From: CAYYYG01 sp964476135
Lineage (GTDB): Bacteria; Patescibacteriota; Microgenomatia; UBA1406; GWC2-37-13
Length of the DNA stretch: 54,465 nucleotides
Assembly (NCBI GenBank): GCA_964476135.1
Contig: CAYYYG010000003.1
Location: forward strand, 1 to 54,465
Direction of reading: 5' to 3'
The notes beneath the pieces are model-generated. The model had not been told where the DNA came from. It ran no database searches and saw nothing but the letters and a program-made list of their open reading frames with translations. The number at the start of each line of letters is the position of its first letter. Positions within the stretch are counted from its first letter, which is position 1. Below, in pieces: positions 16,661-25,571 of the stretch. A program made the translations under genes and the position numbers.

Positions 16661-16679
16661 ATGTATTAAAAAATGTTAA

Positions 16680-18041
16680 CTATTCTGTTATTTTACTTGC
16701 GAGATAATCAAGAAGTCTAGAGGATTGAATTCTCTCCTGCTGCATAGTATCACGATCTCTGATGGTTACCGTATCATCCTCAAGTGATTGGTAGTCAACA
16801 GTCATACAATAAGGAGTTCCTATTTAATCTTGTCTGCGATACATTTTACCTATATTACCAGCATCGTCAAACTCAGCTGAAAACCGTTTTTTTATCTCTT
16901 TATATAACAATTTAGCTTTTTCCTTTAATTTTTCATCTTTTTGTAGTGGAAACACTGCTATTTTTATTGGTGCAATATTGGGCTTTAATTTCAAGACCAT
17001 TCTTTCCTTTCCGTTTACAACTTCCTTGCTGAATGCGTCCGTAATAATAGTTCCAACAAGTCGTGATAATCCAAAAGTCGGCTCTATAACATGAGGAATA
17101 TATTTTTCACCTGTTTTTGGGTCGGTATAAGTCATGTCTTTACCTGAGTGCTTCATGTGGTTTTTAAGATCAAAATCGGTTCTGTAGGCAAGACCCCAGA
17201 TCTCTTTCCATCCGCTTAAAAATTTATACTCAATATCCATGGTTTTGGACGAATAATGTGAGCGCTCATGCGCTTCATGTTCGCGCCAGCGCAGATTTTC
17301 TGTTCTGAGTCCAATTTCTTCAGCGAATTTCCACATCTCCTTCCGCCAAACCTCATATATGCTTTCCCAGTCTTTTGGACTGACAAAATATTCAAACTCC
17401 ATAAGATCGAACTCGAGAGTCCGATGGACGGCCTGACCCATCGTAATCTCATTTCTGAAAGCCTTTCCCTGCTGTGCAATGCCAAAGGGCACCCTGACCC
17501 TCATTGTGTTAAGAATATTTTTGAAATTAATGAAAATTCCTTGGGCTATTTCTCCACGCAGATACACGAGAGATTTACTTTCGTCCACAATGCCAATATT
17601 ACTTTGGAATAAAAGGTTAAAAACTCTTGCGTCAGTAAAATCGCGCGTACCACACTTAGGGCAAGGCAGATTGTTTTCTCGAATAATTTTCGTCAACTCC
17701 TCAAGAGGTTTTCCTTCTACTTTAACATCTTTTAATTTGTCTTCTATAAGGTGATCAGCACGTACACGATTGTGGCATTTTCTACACTCAACCAAAGCGT
17801 CATTAAATCCGGCTACGTGACCCGACGCCTCCCACACCTTAGGGTTCAAAAAAATGCTCGCTTCAATTCCGACCATGTCATCTCGATCCATTACGAAGCG
17901 TTTCCACCATAAATCTCTGAGATTATTTTTCAGAAGAACGCCATAATGACCAAAATCCCATGTATTGGCCAATCCTCCATAGATTTCTGAAGACGGGTAA
18001 TAAAATCCGCGACGCTTACATAGGGCTATAATTTCTTCCAT
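16680..18041 (-). pseudogene. glyS: Glycyl-tRNA synthetase (alpha2 type) interrupted by an in-frame TAA
   Basis: The intact frame before the stop encodes 405 residues, beginning EEIIALCKRRGFYYPSSEIY with class II motifs, a zinc-ribbon insertion (CRKCHNR and CPKCGTRD), FRNEITMGQAVHRTLEFDLMEFE and EPTFGLSRL. A TAA at 16824-16826 follows RRQD. In the same frame the next 48 codons read on as IGTPYCMTVDYQSLEDDTV and RDRDTMQQERI, the conserved anticodon-binding domain, ending at TAG (16680-16682). In the family RRQD is followed by Glu (RRQDEIGTP). A single base (plus-strand a for c at 16826) turns GAA to TAA. Full length would be 453 residues, normal for this type. A sequencing error, a true nonsense mutation or readthrough are all possible. 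Confidence 0.85.
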
Positions 18042-18091
18042 ATAACTAAGAAAATTATGAAGGTGAAACTAAATTAAAAAAGACTCTGTTA

Positions 18092-18310
18092 TTAACTACG
18101 CAATTTTGCATGTCTTGGATCATTTTCCTCAAGAAAACCATTAATATTATCGACTCCGCCATATGTGTCAATATCTGTATGTAACTGTTGTTTGGCATTA
18201 TTTAGTTCTAGCAAATCCGCTGGATCGCCGGTCATCTGATATATTTGTTCAAGATAAGCTATGCTTACCTGAGCTTGTACCATATCTTGTGCGGGGAGCC
18301 TTTCTGACAT
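18092..18310 (-). CDS. Small soluble protein, unknown
   Basis: 72 residues, acidic and mostly helical (QVSIAYLEQIYQMTGDPADL and onwards), with no membrane helix or known motif. It lies between recO and glyS on the same strand, 17 nt after recO ends. Codon use and clean start support it as a real gene, but I cannot assign a function. Confidence 0.6.
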   Translation of the reverse strand: MSERLPAQDMVQAQVSIAYLEQIYQMTGDPADLLELNNAKQQLHTDIDTYGGVDNINGFLEENDPRHAKLRS

Positions 18311-18327
18311 ATAAATATGTATTTGTA

Positions 18328-18864
18328 TTATTTGTCAATTATAACATATTGCGGTATCCTTTCGCTGATTATCTCCTGAATCTGATCGATAACCCCTATA
18401 TTTTGCTCGTTGTTATCCTGATAACCAAGAAAAAACATAATTTTTTTACAGAATTCGTTAAAAAACTCCATCTTTACCACATGACTTTTCGACAATTTAG
18501 TTAACTCTCTGATAATTTCCTTATATAGCTGAGGCTCTGGCTCACGTTCAGGAGATAGCCTATCTACTATAAATAAGTACTTATATAGAAGATCAAGTTT
18601 GACAGGATCAGCTTTTATGGCAGAAAATGCTGAGATTAAATTCGATTGGCTTATATAATAGTAATCATTTCGTGAATGGAGTATGAGATCGACTAGATTA
18701 CCCGTTTGGAGGTGAGAAGCACGTCTGCTGGTAAATTTCCTGATGCCTTTTGCTATGCATACAATTTTCCCAAGTTCCTTGCTGAAAAAAGTTACCATAG
18801 AGTCTTGTTCGAGTAGTTCGATTTTACGAAGTACTATCGCTTCTGTCTGGATTATGTTCGGCAT
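18328..18864 (-). CDS. recO: DNA repair protein RecO, short form
   Basis: 178 residues. The N-terminal ~80 residues form the RecO OB fold (TEAIVLRKIELLEQDSMVTFFSKELGKIVCIAKGIRK region), followed by a helical part. RecO helps load RecA with RecR in gap repair. Usual length is about 240; here the C-terminal zinc-finger part (four cysteines) is missing, with no CxxC. A TATAAT overlapping the upstream stop region lies 5 nt before the ATG. Confidence 0.85.
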   Translation of the reverse strand: MPNIIQTEAIVLRKIELLEQDSMVTFFSKELGKIVCIAKGIRKFTSRRASHLQTGNLVDLILHSRNDYYYISQSNLISAFSAIKADPVKLDLLYKYLFIVDRLSPEREPEPQLYKEIIRELTKLSKSHVVKMEFFNEFCKKIMFFLGYQDNNEQNIGVIDQIQEIISERIPQYVIIDK

Positions 18865-18869
18865 ACTTT

Positions 18870-18875
18870 ATTATA
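18870..18875 (-). promoter_or_regulatory. -10 element 5 nt before recO
   Basis: TATAAT on the minus strand, overlapping the stop codon of the upstream gene (ends 18871). With 5 nt to the ATG it predicts a leaderless recO mRNA independent of the large surface gene. Confidence 0.55.
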
Positions 18876-21831
18876 TACCGTATTTGAAGTATCCTTTTCT
18901 CCAGATTTCAAAGTCAGGCATTTTAACCGCCTCATCTGTGTAACCCGTACTCGACCCTGGATAATCGAAATTCGCATCCATCAAACTACCATCACCGTCT
19001 TCGTCTGAGAAACATTTTGCTGCTGTCAAATTCTGTTTGTCGCAAAAATTATAATATTCGTTTCTCCAGATCTCAAAATCGGCCAAATCTACCGGCTTGC
19101 CGGCATTGTTATTCTTGCAGTCAGCATTGCCTTCATTCTTATATTGGCATACTCCGGGAGTTATGGGAGGTGTGAGTGTCAAAGTTGTGTTAGGTGACGC
19201 AACCTGTACATTACAGATCTCGACACCCGGTGAAACAGTACTGAGCCCACCAAAATTATCAAGACTGCTGACATTAGCCTGTTCAGTGCGGAACGCGAAG
19301 TTCTCTGCTACCGTCATCTGATTACCACTAGGCATTTTAACATATACAGAGTATTTCTTTAATGATGTATCAACCATCATAGTCACATGATATTTAATAT
19401 TAGGACCATAAGATACAGAAGCGTTAGTACTCCGGTAAGAGCCCCCGTCGCGTGCATCTATTAATCCGGCTGAACTGAAACGCACTGCGGCTGCAAGATT
19501 CGCATATCCGCTTGCAGCACCCTTTGAAACACCAATTACACCATTTACGTTCGCCACTTTCGGGGTTGCATCAAACTCAATTTGAAATGGTGACGTTTGA
19601 TTAGAGATAGATTTGTTATACCAGGTTGTCGAAACACTGTTGCATGTTGTATTAGGTACTGTGGGAGTTGGAGTAAATGTCGGAGTAGCTGTCGCATTAA
19701 CAGGCTTACACGTTTGTGTTGCTGTATCGCAGACATGCTGAGCAGGACATTGGCTATCACTGGTACAGCTTATAGGTGTAGGTGTCGATGTTGGTGGATT
19801 GCCTGGCTGAGTAAAAGTAATTGTGAACGAATTATTGTTTTCATTTGACTCGGAAATAATGTTGTCTGCATCTGCAGTAATTACTATTGTATATTGACTT
19901 CCTGATGTTGGGGTAAATCCGGAACAGCTCGGATATATCTGATTAGGAAAATATGTAGCATATGTTGTATGTGAACCTCCTGTAAGGCCTGATATTCCCT
20001 GTGGGAAGGTAGCATTACATTTGCTCACGGTCCCCTCTTTAACTTCATACTTAACCGAATGGGCTCCTACATAACCTATCGTAGTAGTACCCTGGTTTTT
20101 GATTGTAGTGGTCAGCGTCAATCCACCTGATGTGCTAAAAGTGGGGACTGAGTTAAAGATGACAACATCCATGCCTTGAGTTAAAGGTGGTTGACAGGAA
20201 TGAGCCGTCTGATCGCAAACTTTAGGCGGTGTACACTGACTATCACTCGTACACGGAATAGGCGTGGGGGTACTTGTTGGTGTTGCAGTTGGTGATGGTG
20301 TGGGCGTTTTTGTAGGCGTTGGTGTATTTGTCGGAGTTGGACTATTTGTTGGGTATGTCTCGATAACGAATGCGTTATTAGCATTCACTTTCCAACCGGT
20401 TGGAGCAGTTAATGTAAATTTGGTATTAAATGATCCAATAATAATGGTCGGACCAAGTAAAACCGCTTGACTACCCCAGCAGCCGCCGCACAGAGATCTC
20501 GACCATTGTAGGGTTATCACGCTTACATTACCAGCCACGTCTGCAACCGGCACGCTTAAAGGCAGGTCTGATTCAGCAGCTTCCGGATTAACCTCTAAAG
20601 TAAAATAACCCTGTGAAATTTTGAGTGCCATTTGTAATGGTATGGGAGTTAACGTGGTATTAATTCCATAAGTGAAGTCATAATCAGTAACATTATTATT
20701 TTCATTGGATTCAGCAAGTCGACCCAATACAAGACTTGTTGAAGAATAATCTAAGGTAATAGTAACCCTATATTGGCGACCAGAAGTAAATGTAAAACCA
20801 CCTGGACATGTTATGTCGCCAGAACCATTAATACGTAACGGCGTTGTGATATTTACACTTGAATTAGAAGCCAAATGGTTGATTTGATTCGATACTACTA
20901 CTCCACTGCATTTTATAACCGCCCCATCCTTAATTTCGTACTTGATTTCGGGTATCGATTCTCCAAACTCTACCGTAGACCCTCCTTTATTTTGCACTTT
21001 CATCGCTAACACTACTGTTCCTGATGTATCTAGAGTGTGCGACACATCTGCTTTATCCAAGTAAAGATCTGGCAATGTAACTACCGGTGTATTTGTTGGA
21101 GGACTATTGCCAGGTTGAGTAAAAGTTACAGTATAAGAATTATTCGCCTCATTAGCCTCGACAAAAAAATTATCAGCGTCTGCAGAAAGTATTACCGTGT
21201 ATCTAGTACCGGCAACTGGAGCAAAGCCTGAGCAACTCGAGTATATTTGTGTGGGAAAATAAGTAGTATAAGTGACCGAGGCACCGCTAGCCATACCTGA
21301 TGCTGATTGAGGAAAGGTTGTGTTACACTTCATAACCGACCCTTCAAAAACCTGATACCTGACCGAATGAAAACTTGAAGATGTAGCAAGAGAACCTTGA
21401 TTTTTCAATGTAGTCGTAAGCGTCAACCCGCCTGTCGAACTGAAAGAGGGTGTTGAGTTAGAAATTATCAAGTCCATCCCCGAGATCTGCACACATGAAC
21501 CAGAAACACAGCTTGTGCCGACCGCGCACAGTGTACCACATCCACCGCAATGTGATGTGCTTGTCGATAAATTAGCACAAACACCTGAACAATTGGTTTG
21601 GCCTGAAGGACATGAGCACACTCCGCCTTCATCGACCATACCGTCACAATTATTATCTATACCGTCACACACTTCAAGGGTTGGGGTGGTACACACCTGT
21701 GCATTCGATCTTTGAGTTATTGTAGTCTGCTTGAGAGTATTACTTACAAAAATTAAGGATACCAATACAAATACCAATCCTGCTAGCCCAATAAAAGAGT
21801 TCGCAGCACCCTTTTGCCTTAACATATTCAT
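18871..21831 (-). CDS. Large secreted multi-domain surface protein (CARDB repeats, dockerin-like C-terminus)
   Basis: 986 residues. A membrane anchor (about 12-35); a Cys-rich segment with the MopE-like motif CDGIDNNCDGMVDEG; three CARDB domains (first and third nearly alike, second divergent) each ending in NENNN or NEANNS; Pro/Thr linkers (one long, at DNA ~20270-20350); two short repeats CTSDSQC; a concanavalin/LamG-like domain (~750-890); and two C-terminal repeats DFEIWRNEY and DFEIWRKGY with Asp-rich loops (DEDGDGS) like dockerin calcium sites. Probably an adhesin or surface scaffold. The start at 21867 would be TTG and is unlikely; the ATG at 21831 (MNMLRQKG) is preferred. Confidence 0.82.
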   Translation of the reverse strand: MNMLRQKGAANSFIGLAGLVFVLVSLIFVSNTLKQTTITQRSNAQVCTTPTLEVCDGIDNNCDGMVDEGGVCSCPSGQTNCSGVCANLSTSTSHCGGCGTLCAVGTSCVSGSCVQISGMDLIISNSTPSFSSTGGLTLTTTLKNQGSLATSSSFHSVRYQVFEGSVMKCNTTFPQSASGMASGASVTYTTYFPTQIYSSCSGFAPVAGTRYTVILSADADNFFVEANEANNSYTVTFTQPGNSPPTNTPVVTLPDLYLDKADVSHTLDTSGTVVLAMKVQNKGGSTVEFGESIPEIKYEIKDGAVIKCSGVVVSNQINHLASNSSVNITTPLRINGSGDITCPGGFTFTSGRQYRVTITLDYSSTSLVLGRLAESNENNNVTDYDFTYGINTTLTPIPLQMALKISQGYFTLEVNPEAAESDLPLSVPVADVAGNVSVITLQWSRSLCGGCWGSQAVLLGPTIIIGSFNTKFTLTAPTGWKVNANNAFVIETYPTNSPTPTNTPTPTKTPTPSPTATPTSTPTPIPCTSDSQCTPPKVCDQTAHSCQPPLTQGMDVVIFNSVPTFSTSGGLTLTTTIKNQGTTTIGYVGAHSVKYEVKEGTVSKCNATFPQGISGLTGGSHTTYATYFPNQIYPSCSGFTPTSGSQYTIVITADADNIISESNENNNSFTITFTQPGNPPTSTPTPISCTSDSQCPAQHVCDTATQTCKPVNATATPTFTPTPTVPNTTCNSVSTTWYNKSISNQTSPFQIEFDATPKVANVNGVIGVSKGAASGYANLAAAVRFSSAGLIDARDGGSYRSTNASVSYGPNIKYHVTMMVDTSLKKYSVYVKMPSGNQMTVAENFAFRTEQANVSSLDNFGGLSTVSPGVEICNVQVASPNTTLTLTPPITPGVCQYKNEGNADCKNNNAGKPVDLADFEIWRNEYYNFCDKQNLTAAKCFSDEDGDGSLMDANFDYPGSSTGYTDEAVKMPDFEIWRKGYFKYGI
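20270..20350 (-). repeat. Low-complexity Pro/Thr linker region
   Basis: Near-tandem codons for TPTP-type residues (NTPTPTKTPTPSPTATPTST) within the large surface protein. It is probably an extended, possibly glycosylated spacer. Similar shorter linkers occur in the genes at 12114 and 13226. Confidence 0.7.
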
Positions 21832-21873
21832 TTTACTAAGAGTGACATATTTTATGGCTCTTGTCAAGACAAA

Positions 21874-23754
21874 TCAGTTAAGAACAAAATCCTTAAGCAT
21901 TACTTCATTCATTTTTTTCTCATTATCTACAGTAACTACAAGCTTAAGATCGGATTCACCAGGCTGTTTCTGTATGAGCAGACTATAATTGTCCGCATTT
22001 ACAGATTTCGGCAACGTGTAAGAAACAACAACCTTAGATTTGCTCTGAGGATTTATTACCAAAAATCCTTCAAACACCGTTTTACCGAGCTCCTCATAGG
22101 TTAAAGTTTCTTTTTGCGAGCCCTTAAAATCGATAAGCTTCGAATCCTTGGGCACATACAACCGAATCCAGTTACGAAGCGGTGCATTCAGACACAATCC
22201 ATTTTCAAGCTCCAAGCTACAGTTAGACCCCTTATAAGGATTATCGAATTCGATGGTCACTTCACGCTTAACAGTCCCATCAGACTGATATTCAGTCTTC
22301 GAGGAAATGGTCTTGGTGACAAAAAGATTTGCTTTTGCTCCAGCAAAATTGACATTATTTACATGCAAATAATCACCCTTAAATTCTTTTATTCGACCCG
22401 CATAATTCAGCTTTTCAACAGCCTCTTGTATTGTCGGGCTCTTGAAATACATAATTATATGTTTTTCCTCCATATTCTTAAACATCGTCTGTGCGAGCGT
22501 GCCCCAATACTTGGATGGTGAAAAACCAATTGCTTTATAGAATAAGGCATTTACAAGTTCGCCCAGTACTGCCTTTCTGTTTTCACGGATATAGCCTGTT
22601 CTGCGACCGACAGTATATGAAAGCTGATAAATAACTTGTGGACAATCACATCGCTTATCTTCCTGAGCGGAAAATCTGACACCGCCCGCCTCCGTGTCGC
22701 CAAAGATGTTGAGCATGTCGACTAAAATGTTAGTATCGATAGCTATTATTCCATCATAATCAACCTTGGCCGGGCTCTTGGCATATAGTGACTCGAATAA
22801 CTTAACCGATTCGACAAAATCTGGCGATAGATTACTATCACGGATATTGAATTCGGGTACATCCTTGTGATACATAAGTATCTTTTCCGGGGCCTTAGGA
22901 TGGCGAATAGTTGAGTCAAGGTCATAGATATTCTCCGACTTTACGATGCTGATTTTACCTTCCTTTATGCGGAATACCGCATATGCGGTAAGAAATCCAC
23001 CGGTAGCCCTTTGTTCTTTATCGTTCTGGAAAAAAATCAAATAAGTCATTTCTTTATCTTTTCCGAGGATGGCGGGTAAATTTTTCACGAACGGCTTGGC
23101 AGTAACAAATAACGAGGCTGCGCCTTGAAACTGCTCTTTCACACGAACCAAAGTCGACCTCACCTCCGTATCCCCGATTTTTTCTGGGTATCGGTTAGGA
23201 TCTATGGTATTAATACGCTTCTCTGCCTGATCGATATTTTCGGCGATCGTATCGATTTTACTCAACATCTTATCTAATGTCGCAACTGCTGTCTGAAGCC
23301 TGTCTTCTGCAGATCTCTCAACAAATGAGGCTTGTCCTTGTTTGAAACCAATAAGATCGGCATAAGGATATATCGCATCTACAGTTTCTTGCCCTGCAGT
23401 CACTACGTATCGTCCTGCCTCTATACCGTTGCGAAAGTCTTTTACATGGGGTACGAAATCCGCCCAATATAATGAGCTGGCCTCTTTTTCAAGCACTGCA
23501 TATTCATCGGAAACACTTTTGAGCTTGTTTTTCAATAAATCTATATCATTTTTTGCGACAATCTCCTTCATATCTTTTGTTGAGGCAACGAGGGTATTTG
23601 CCGCTGCTTTAATCCTCATGGTTGGAACATAGATTAAAAAGTAACCTGCAATACCAACCCCACCAATAAGCAGTAACAGAAAAATAAGAATTCCTATAAT
23701 AATCGGTTTTTTTCTGCTTTTCTTTTTTTCTTGCATTTCAATTGGTTTGATCAT
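21874..23754 (-). CDS. DUF4012 domain protein
   Basis: 626 residues. A Lys-rich cytoplasmic start (QEKKKSRKKP) precedes a membrane helix (about 20-40), a helical region (~50-200), and the DUF4012 core (from about 235) with YLIFFQNDKEQRATGGFL, which is characteristic of this family. DUF4012 proteins are frequent in CPR and some Firmicutes/Actinobacteria and often sit in polysaccharide loci; their activity is unknown. It starts just upstream of the large surface protein and just after the sugar transferase. A -10 lies 7 nt before the ATG. Confidence 0.88.
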   Translation of the reverse strand: MIKPIEMQEKKKSRKKPIIIGILIFLLLLIGGVGIAGYFLIYVPTMRIKAAANTLVASTKDMKEIVAKNDIDLLKNKLKSVSDEYAVLEKEASSLYWADFVPHVKDFRNGIEAGRYVVTAGQETVDAIYPYADLIGFKQGQASFVERSAEDRLQTAVATLDKMLSKIDTIAENIDQAEKRINTIDPNRYPEKIGDTEVRSTLVRVKEQFQGAASLFVTAKPFVKNLPAILGKDKEMTYLIFFQNDKEQRATGGFLTAYAVFRIKEGKISIVKSENIYDLDSTIRHPKAPEKILMYHKDVPEFNIRDSNLSPDFVESVKLFESLYAKSPAKVDYDGIIAIDTNILVDMLNIFGDTEAGGVRFSAQEDKRCDCPQVIYQLSYTVGRRTGYIRENRKAVLGELVNALFYKAIGFSPSKYWGTLAQTMFKNMEEKHIIMYFKSPTIQEAVEKLNYAGRIKEFKGDYLHVNNVNFAGAKANLFVTKTISSKTEYQSDGTVKREVTIEFDNPYKGSNCSLELENGLCLNAPLRNWIRLYVPKDSKLIDFKGSQKETLTYEELGKTVFEGFLVINPQSKSKVVVSYTLPKSVNADNYSLLIQKQPGESDLKLVVTVDNEKKMNEVMLKDFVLN

Positions 23755-23761
23755 AGGTCTA

Positions 23762-23767
23762 ATTATA
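23762..23767 (-). promoter_or_regulatory. -10 element 7 nt before DUF4012 gene
   Basis: TATAAT on the minus strand with 7 nt to the ATG at 23754. It predicts a leaderless mRNA starting in the 15-nt gap after the sugar transferase gene. Confidence 0.6.
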
Positions 23768-23769
23768 AA

Positions 23770-24441
23770 TTATATTGCTCCACGCCCTGTGATCATGATT
23801 AGGGGTGTTTTTATAATGATTTTTAAATCGTTCAGTAATGATATCGTATCTACGTAGTGGGCGTCAATTGCTATGCGCTTGTCGAAATTCACCTCCGAAC
23901 GACCAGAAACCTGCCATAATCCGGTAATTCCTGGTCTCACTGACAATACCTTACTTACCAGTCCGGTGGTATGAGTATATTTTTTCTGCTGATTCTCCAA
24001 TTCGTCCGGATAATAGGCGCGCGGCCCTACTATACTCATTTTACCAAGCAATACATTAATTATCTGAGGAATTTCATCAATAGAATGTTTCCTGATAATT
24101 TTTCCAACTCTTGTTATGCGAGGATCGCGTTTAAGTTTATAACTTCCTCTTTTATATTCCTCAAATAATTCCTTAAATTTTGGATCGGAATGCAGCAGCT
24201 TATGAGCATTAACTATCATGGATCTAAATTTATACATACGGAATGTTTTTCCATGTCTACCTACCCTTTCAGGAACATCGGCAAAAATCGGACCTCGAGA
24301 ATCGACGATTATAGCTATAGCAGCAACAATGCACACTGGCAAAAATATGATAAACAGAATTAATGCTATCACTATATCAAGACATCTTTTTGTATAACGC
24401 TCGTATATTTTCCCAGAAAATAGGGAAGGCATGGATTGCAT
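23770..24441 (-). CDS. Polyprenyl-phosphate sugar-1-phosphate transferase (WcaJ/RfbP type)
   Basis: 223 residues. One N-terminal membrane helix (about 23-46) and the bacterial sugar-transferase domain with MYKFRSM, RDPRITRVGKIIRKHSIDE, GKMSIVGPRAYYP and RPGITGLWQVSGRS. It starts polysaccharide units by moving a sugar phosphate from a nucleotide sugar onto undecaprenyl phosphate at the inner face of the membrane. It is the short form without the large N-terminal domain of WcaJ. It belongs with the neighbouring glycosyltransferases as a surface-polysaccharide set. Confidence 0.92.
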   Translation of the reverse strand: MQSMPSLFSGKIYERYTKRCLDIVIALILFIIFLPVCIVAAIAIIVDSRGPIFADVPERVGRHGKTFRMYKFRSMIVNAHKLLHSDPKFKELFEEYKRGSYKLKRDPRITRVGKIIRKHSIDEIPQIINVLLGKMSIVGPRAYYPDELENQQKKYTHTTGLVSKVLSVRPGITGLWQVSGRSEVNFDKRIAIDAHYVDTISLLNDLKIIIKTPLIMITGRGAI

Positions 24442-24447
24442 TGAATA

Positions 24448-24456
24448 ATTTTAACA
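24448..24456 (-). promoter_or_regulatory. Extended -10, 6 nt before sugar transferase gene
   Basis: TGTTAAAAT on the minus strand, 6 nt before the ATG at 24441. The same TGTTAAAAT with the same spacing occurs before the next gene upstream (25555-25563). Confidence 0.6.
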
Positions 24457-24462
24457 GAAACT

Positions 24463-25548
24463 TTATGTGAGTCTCTCGTTTTCGGTACCCTGAAAGCTTT
24501 CGACCAGTTTCTTAATCTTGGATACCGAAGTTTTTTTGGCAACCAACAATACGTCACCCGTGTTGATAACAAGTATATCCGACATATCTATCCCCACGAC
24601 AAGTTTCTTATCTTCATAATTGTAAACAAGGTTGTCCGAGGAATCTTCAAGAAGCACACGACCTTTGGTGATATTATCATCACGATGAGTCTCAAGAGCT
24701 TCCTTCAATGCTTCCCATGCACCAACGTCAGACCAACCGATATCTGCCGTAACCACATATGCGATTTCCGCATCTAATTGTTCAAGAACTGCGTTATCGA
24801 AATTAATTTCTGGCATTTCTCCATAATACTTGGCGAAAGTCGACTCAAACCCATGGCTTCCTGACTCTTTAAGTATGCTTTCGCATTTTTCATATATAGA
24901 TGGTGAAAATCTCTTGAACAAAGAATAAATGAAAGCTGGTGTACTAACGAAATACCCGAGATTCCAGCAGTAAGCCTCATTTGAAAAATATTTTTTTGCA
25001 AGATCAGCATCCGGTTTGTATTTGAAGCCGCTAAAATGCTTGAATGAAATACCTTTTTCATGGTGCGCTTCCTTGCCTGATTCAATCCAACCTAAGTTAT
25101 CGGAGGCGAATCTAGGCTTTTGCCCGATGAACACAATTCTATTCTGACTTTTTTGCACAAGCTCACCTGAAGTCAGGATAATTTTCTTAAATATTTCGAC
25201 GTTCTTTACGAGATGATCGCTCCATAATATTATTACGGACTCATGCGGAAACCTTTTTGCCAAATACCCCATCATAAATCCAACTGCAGGTCCGTTATCT
25301 TTTTTACTAGGTTCACCGATAATATTTTCTTTTGGAAGAAAAGGCAGTTGCTCTGATACTAACTCGACATATTGTTTGCCTGTAGATATGAAAATATCTT
25401 CCGCTCGAAACTCCGGAAGCAAGCGCTCGACTGCTAGTTGTAGCGTGGATTTTGTACCGACTATTGGTTCAAACTGTTTCGGTGATTTTTTTCTTGATAG
25501 TGGCCAAAGCCTTGTACCTACTCCGCCTGCAAATATAACCGCCTTCAT
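24463..25548 (-). CDS. manC: Mannose-1-phosphate guanylyltransferase-like nucleotidyltransferase
   Basis: 361 residues. Begins KAVIFAGGVGTRLWPLSRKK, the nucleotide-binding signature, followed by SPKQF, as in GDP-mannose pyrophosphorylases. EPSKKDNGPAVGF matches the family's EP..RNTAPA region imperfectly, so a related NDP-hexose product is possible. The C-terminal phosphomannose isomerase cupin domain of bifunctional enzymes is absent. It would supply GDP-mannose for the glycosyltransferases next to it. Confidence 0.85.
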   Translation of the reverse strand: MKAVIFAGGVGTRLWPLSRKKSPKQFEPIVGTKSTLQLAVERLLPEFRAEDIFISTGKQYVELVSEQLPFLPKENIIGEPSKKDNGPAVGFMMGYLAKRFPHESVIILWSDHLVKNVEIFKKIILTSGELVQKSQNRIVFIGQKPRFASDNLGWIESGKEAHHEKGISFKHFSGFKYKPDADLAKKYFSNEAYCWNLGYFVSTPAFIYSLFKRFSPSIYEKCESILKESGSHGFESTFAKYYGEMPEINFDNAVLEQLDAEIAYVVTADIGWSDVGAWEALKEALETHRDDNITKGRVLLEDSSDNLVYNYEDKKLVVGIDMSDILVINTGDVLLVAKKTSVSKIKKLVESFQGTENERLT

Positions 25549-25554
25549 ATTTAT

Positions 25555-25563
25555 ATTTTAACA
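25555..25563 (-). promoter_or_regulatory. Extended -10, 6 nt before manC-like gene
   Basis: TGTTAAAAT on the minus strand, 6 nt before the ATG at 25548, in the 23-nt gap after the glycosyltransferase gene. Confidence 0.6.
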
Positions 25564-25571
25564 ATTAATTT

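Noticed and set aside
20270..20350. Repeat array that might be CRISPR-like
   Set aside because: The units are codons for Pro/Thr inside an open frame, with no spacers and no dyad repeats.
21832..21867. Start of the large surface protein at 21867
   Set aside because: The codon there is TTG; the ATG at 21831 is followed directly by the basic residues and membrane anchor expected for an exported protein.
21874..23754. LytR-CpsA-Psr wall ligase
   Set aside because: Size and topology are similar, but the LCP arginines and motif are missing, while the ATGGFL-type DUF4012 core is clear.
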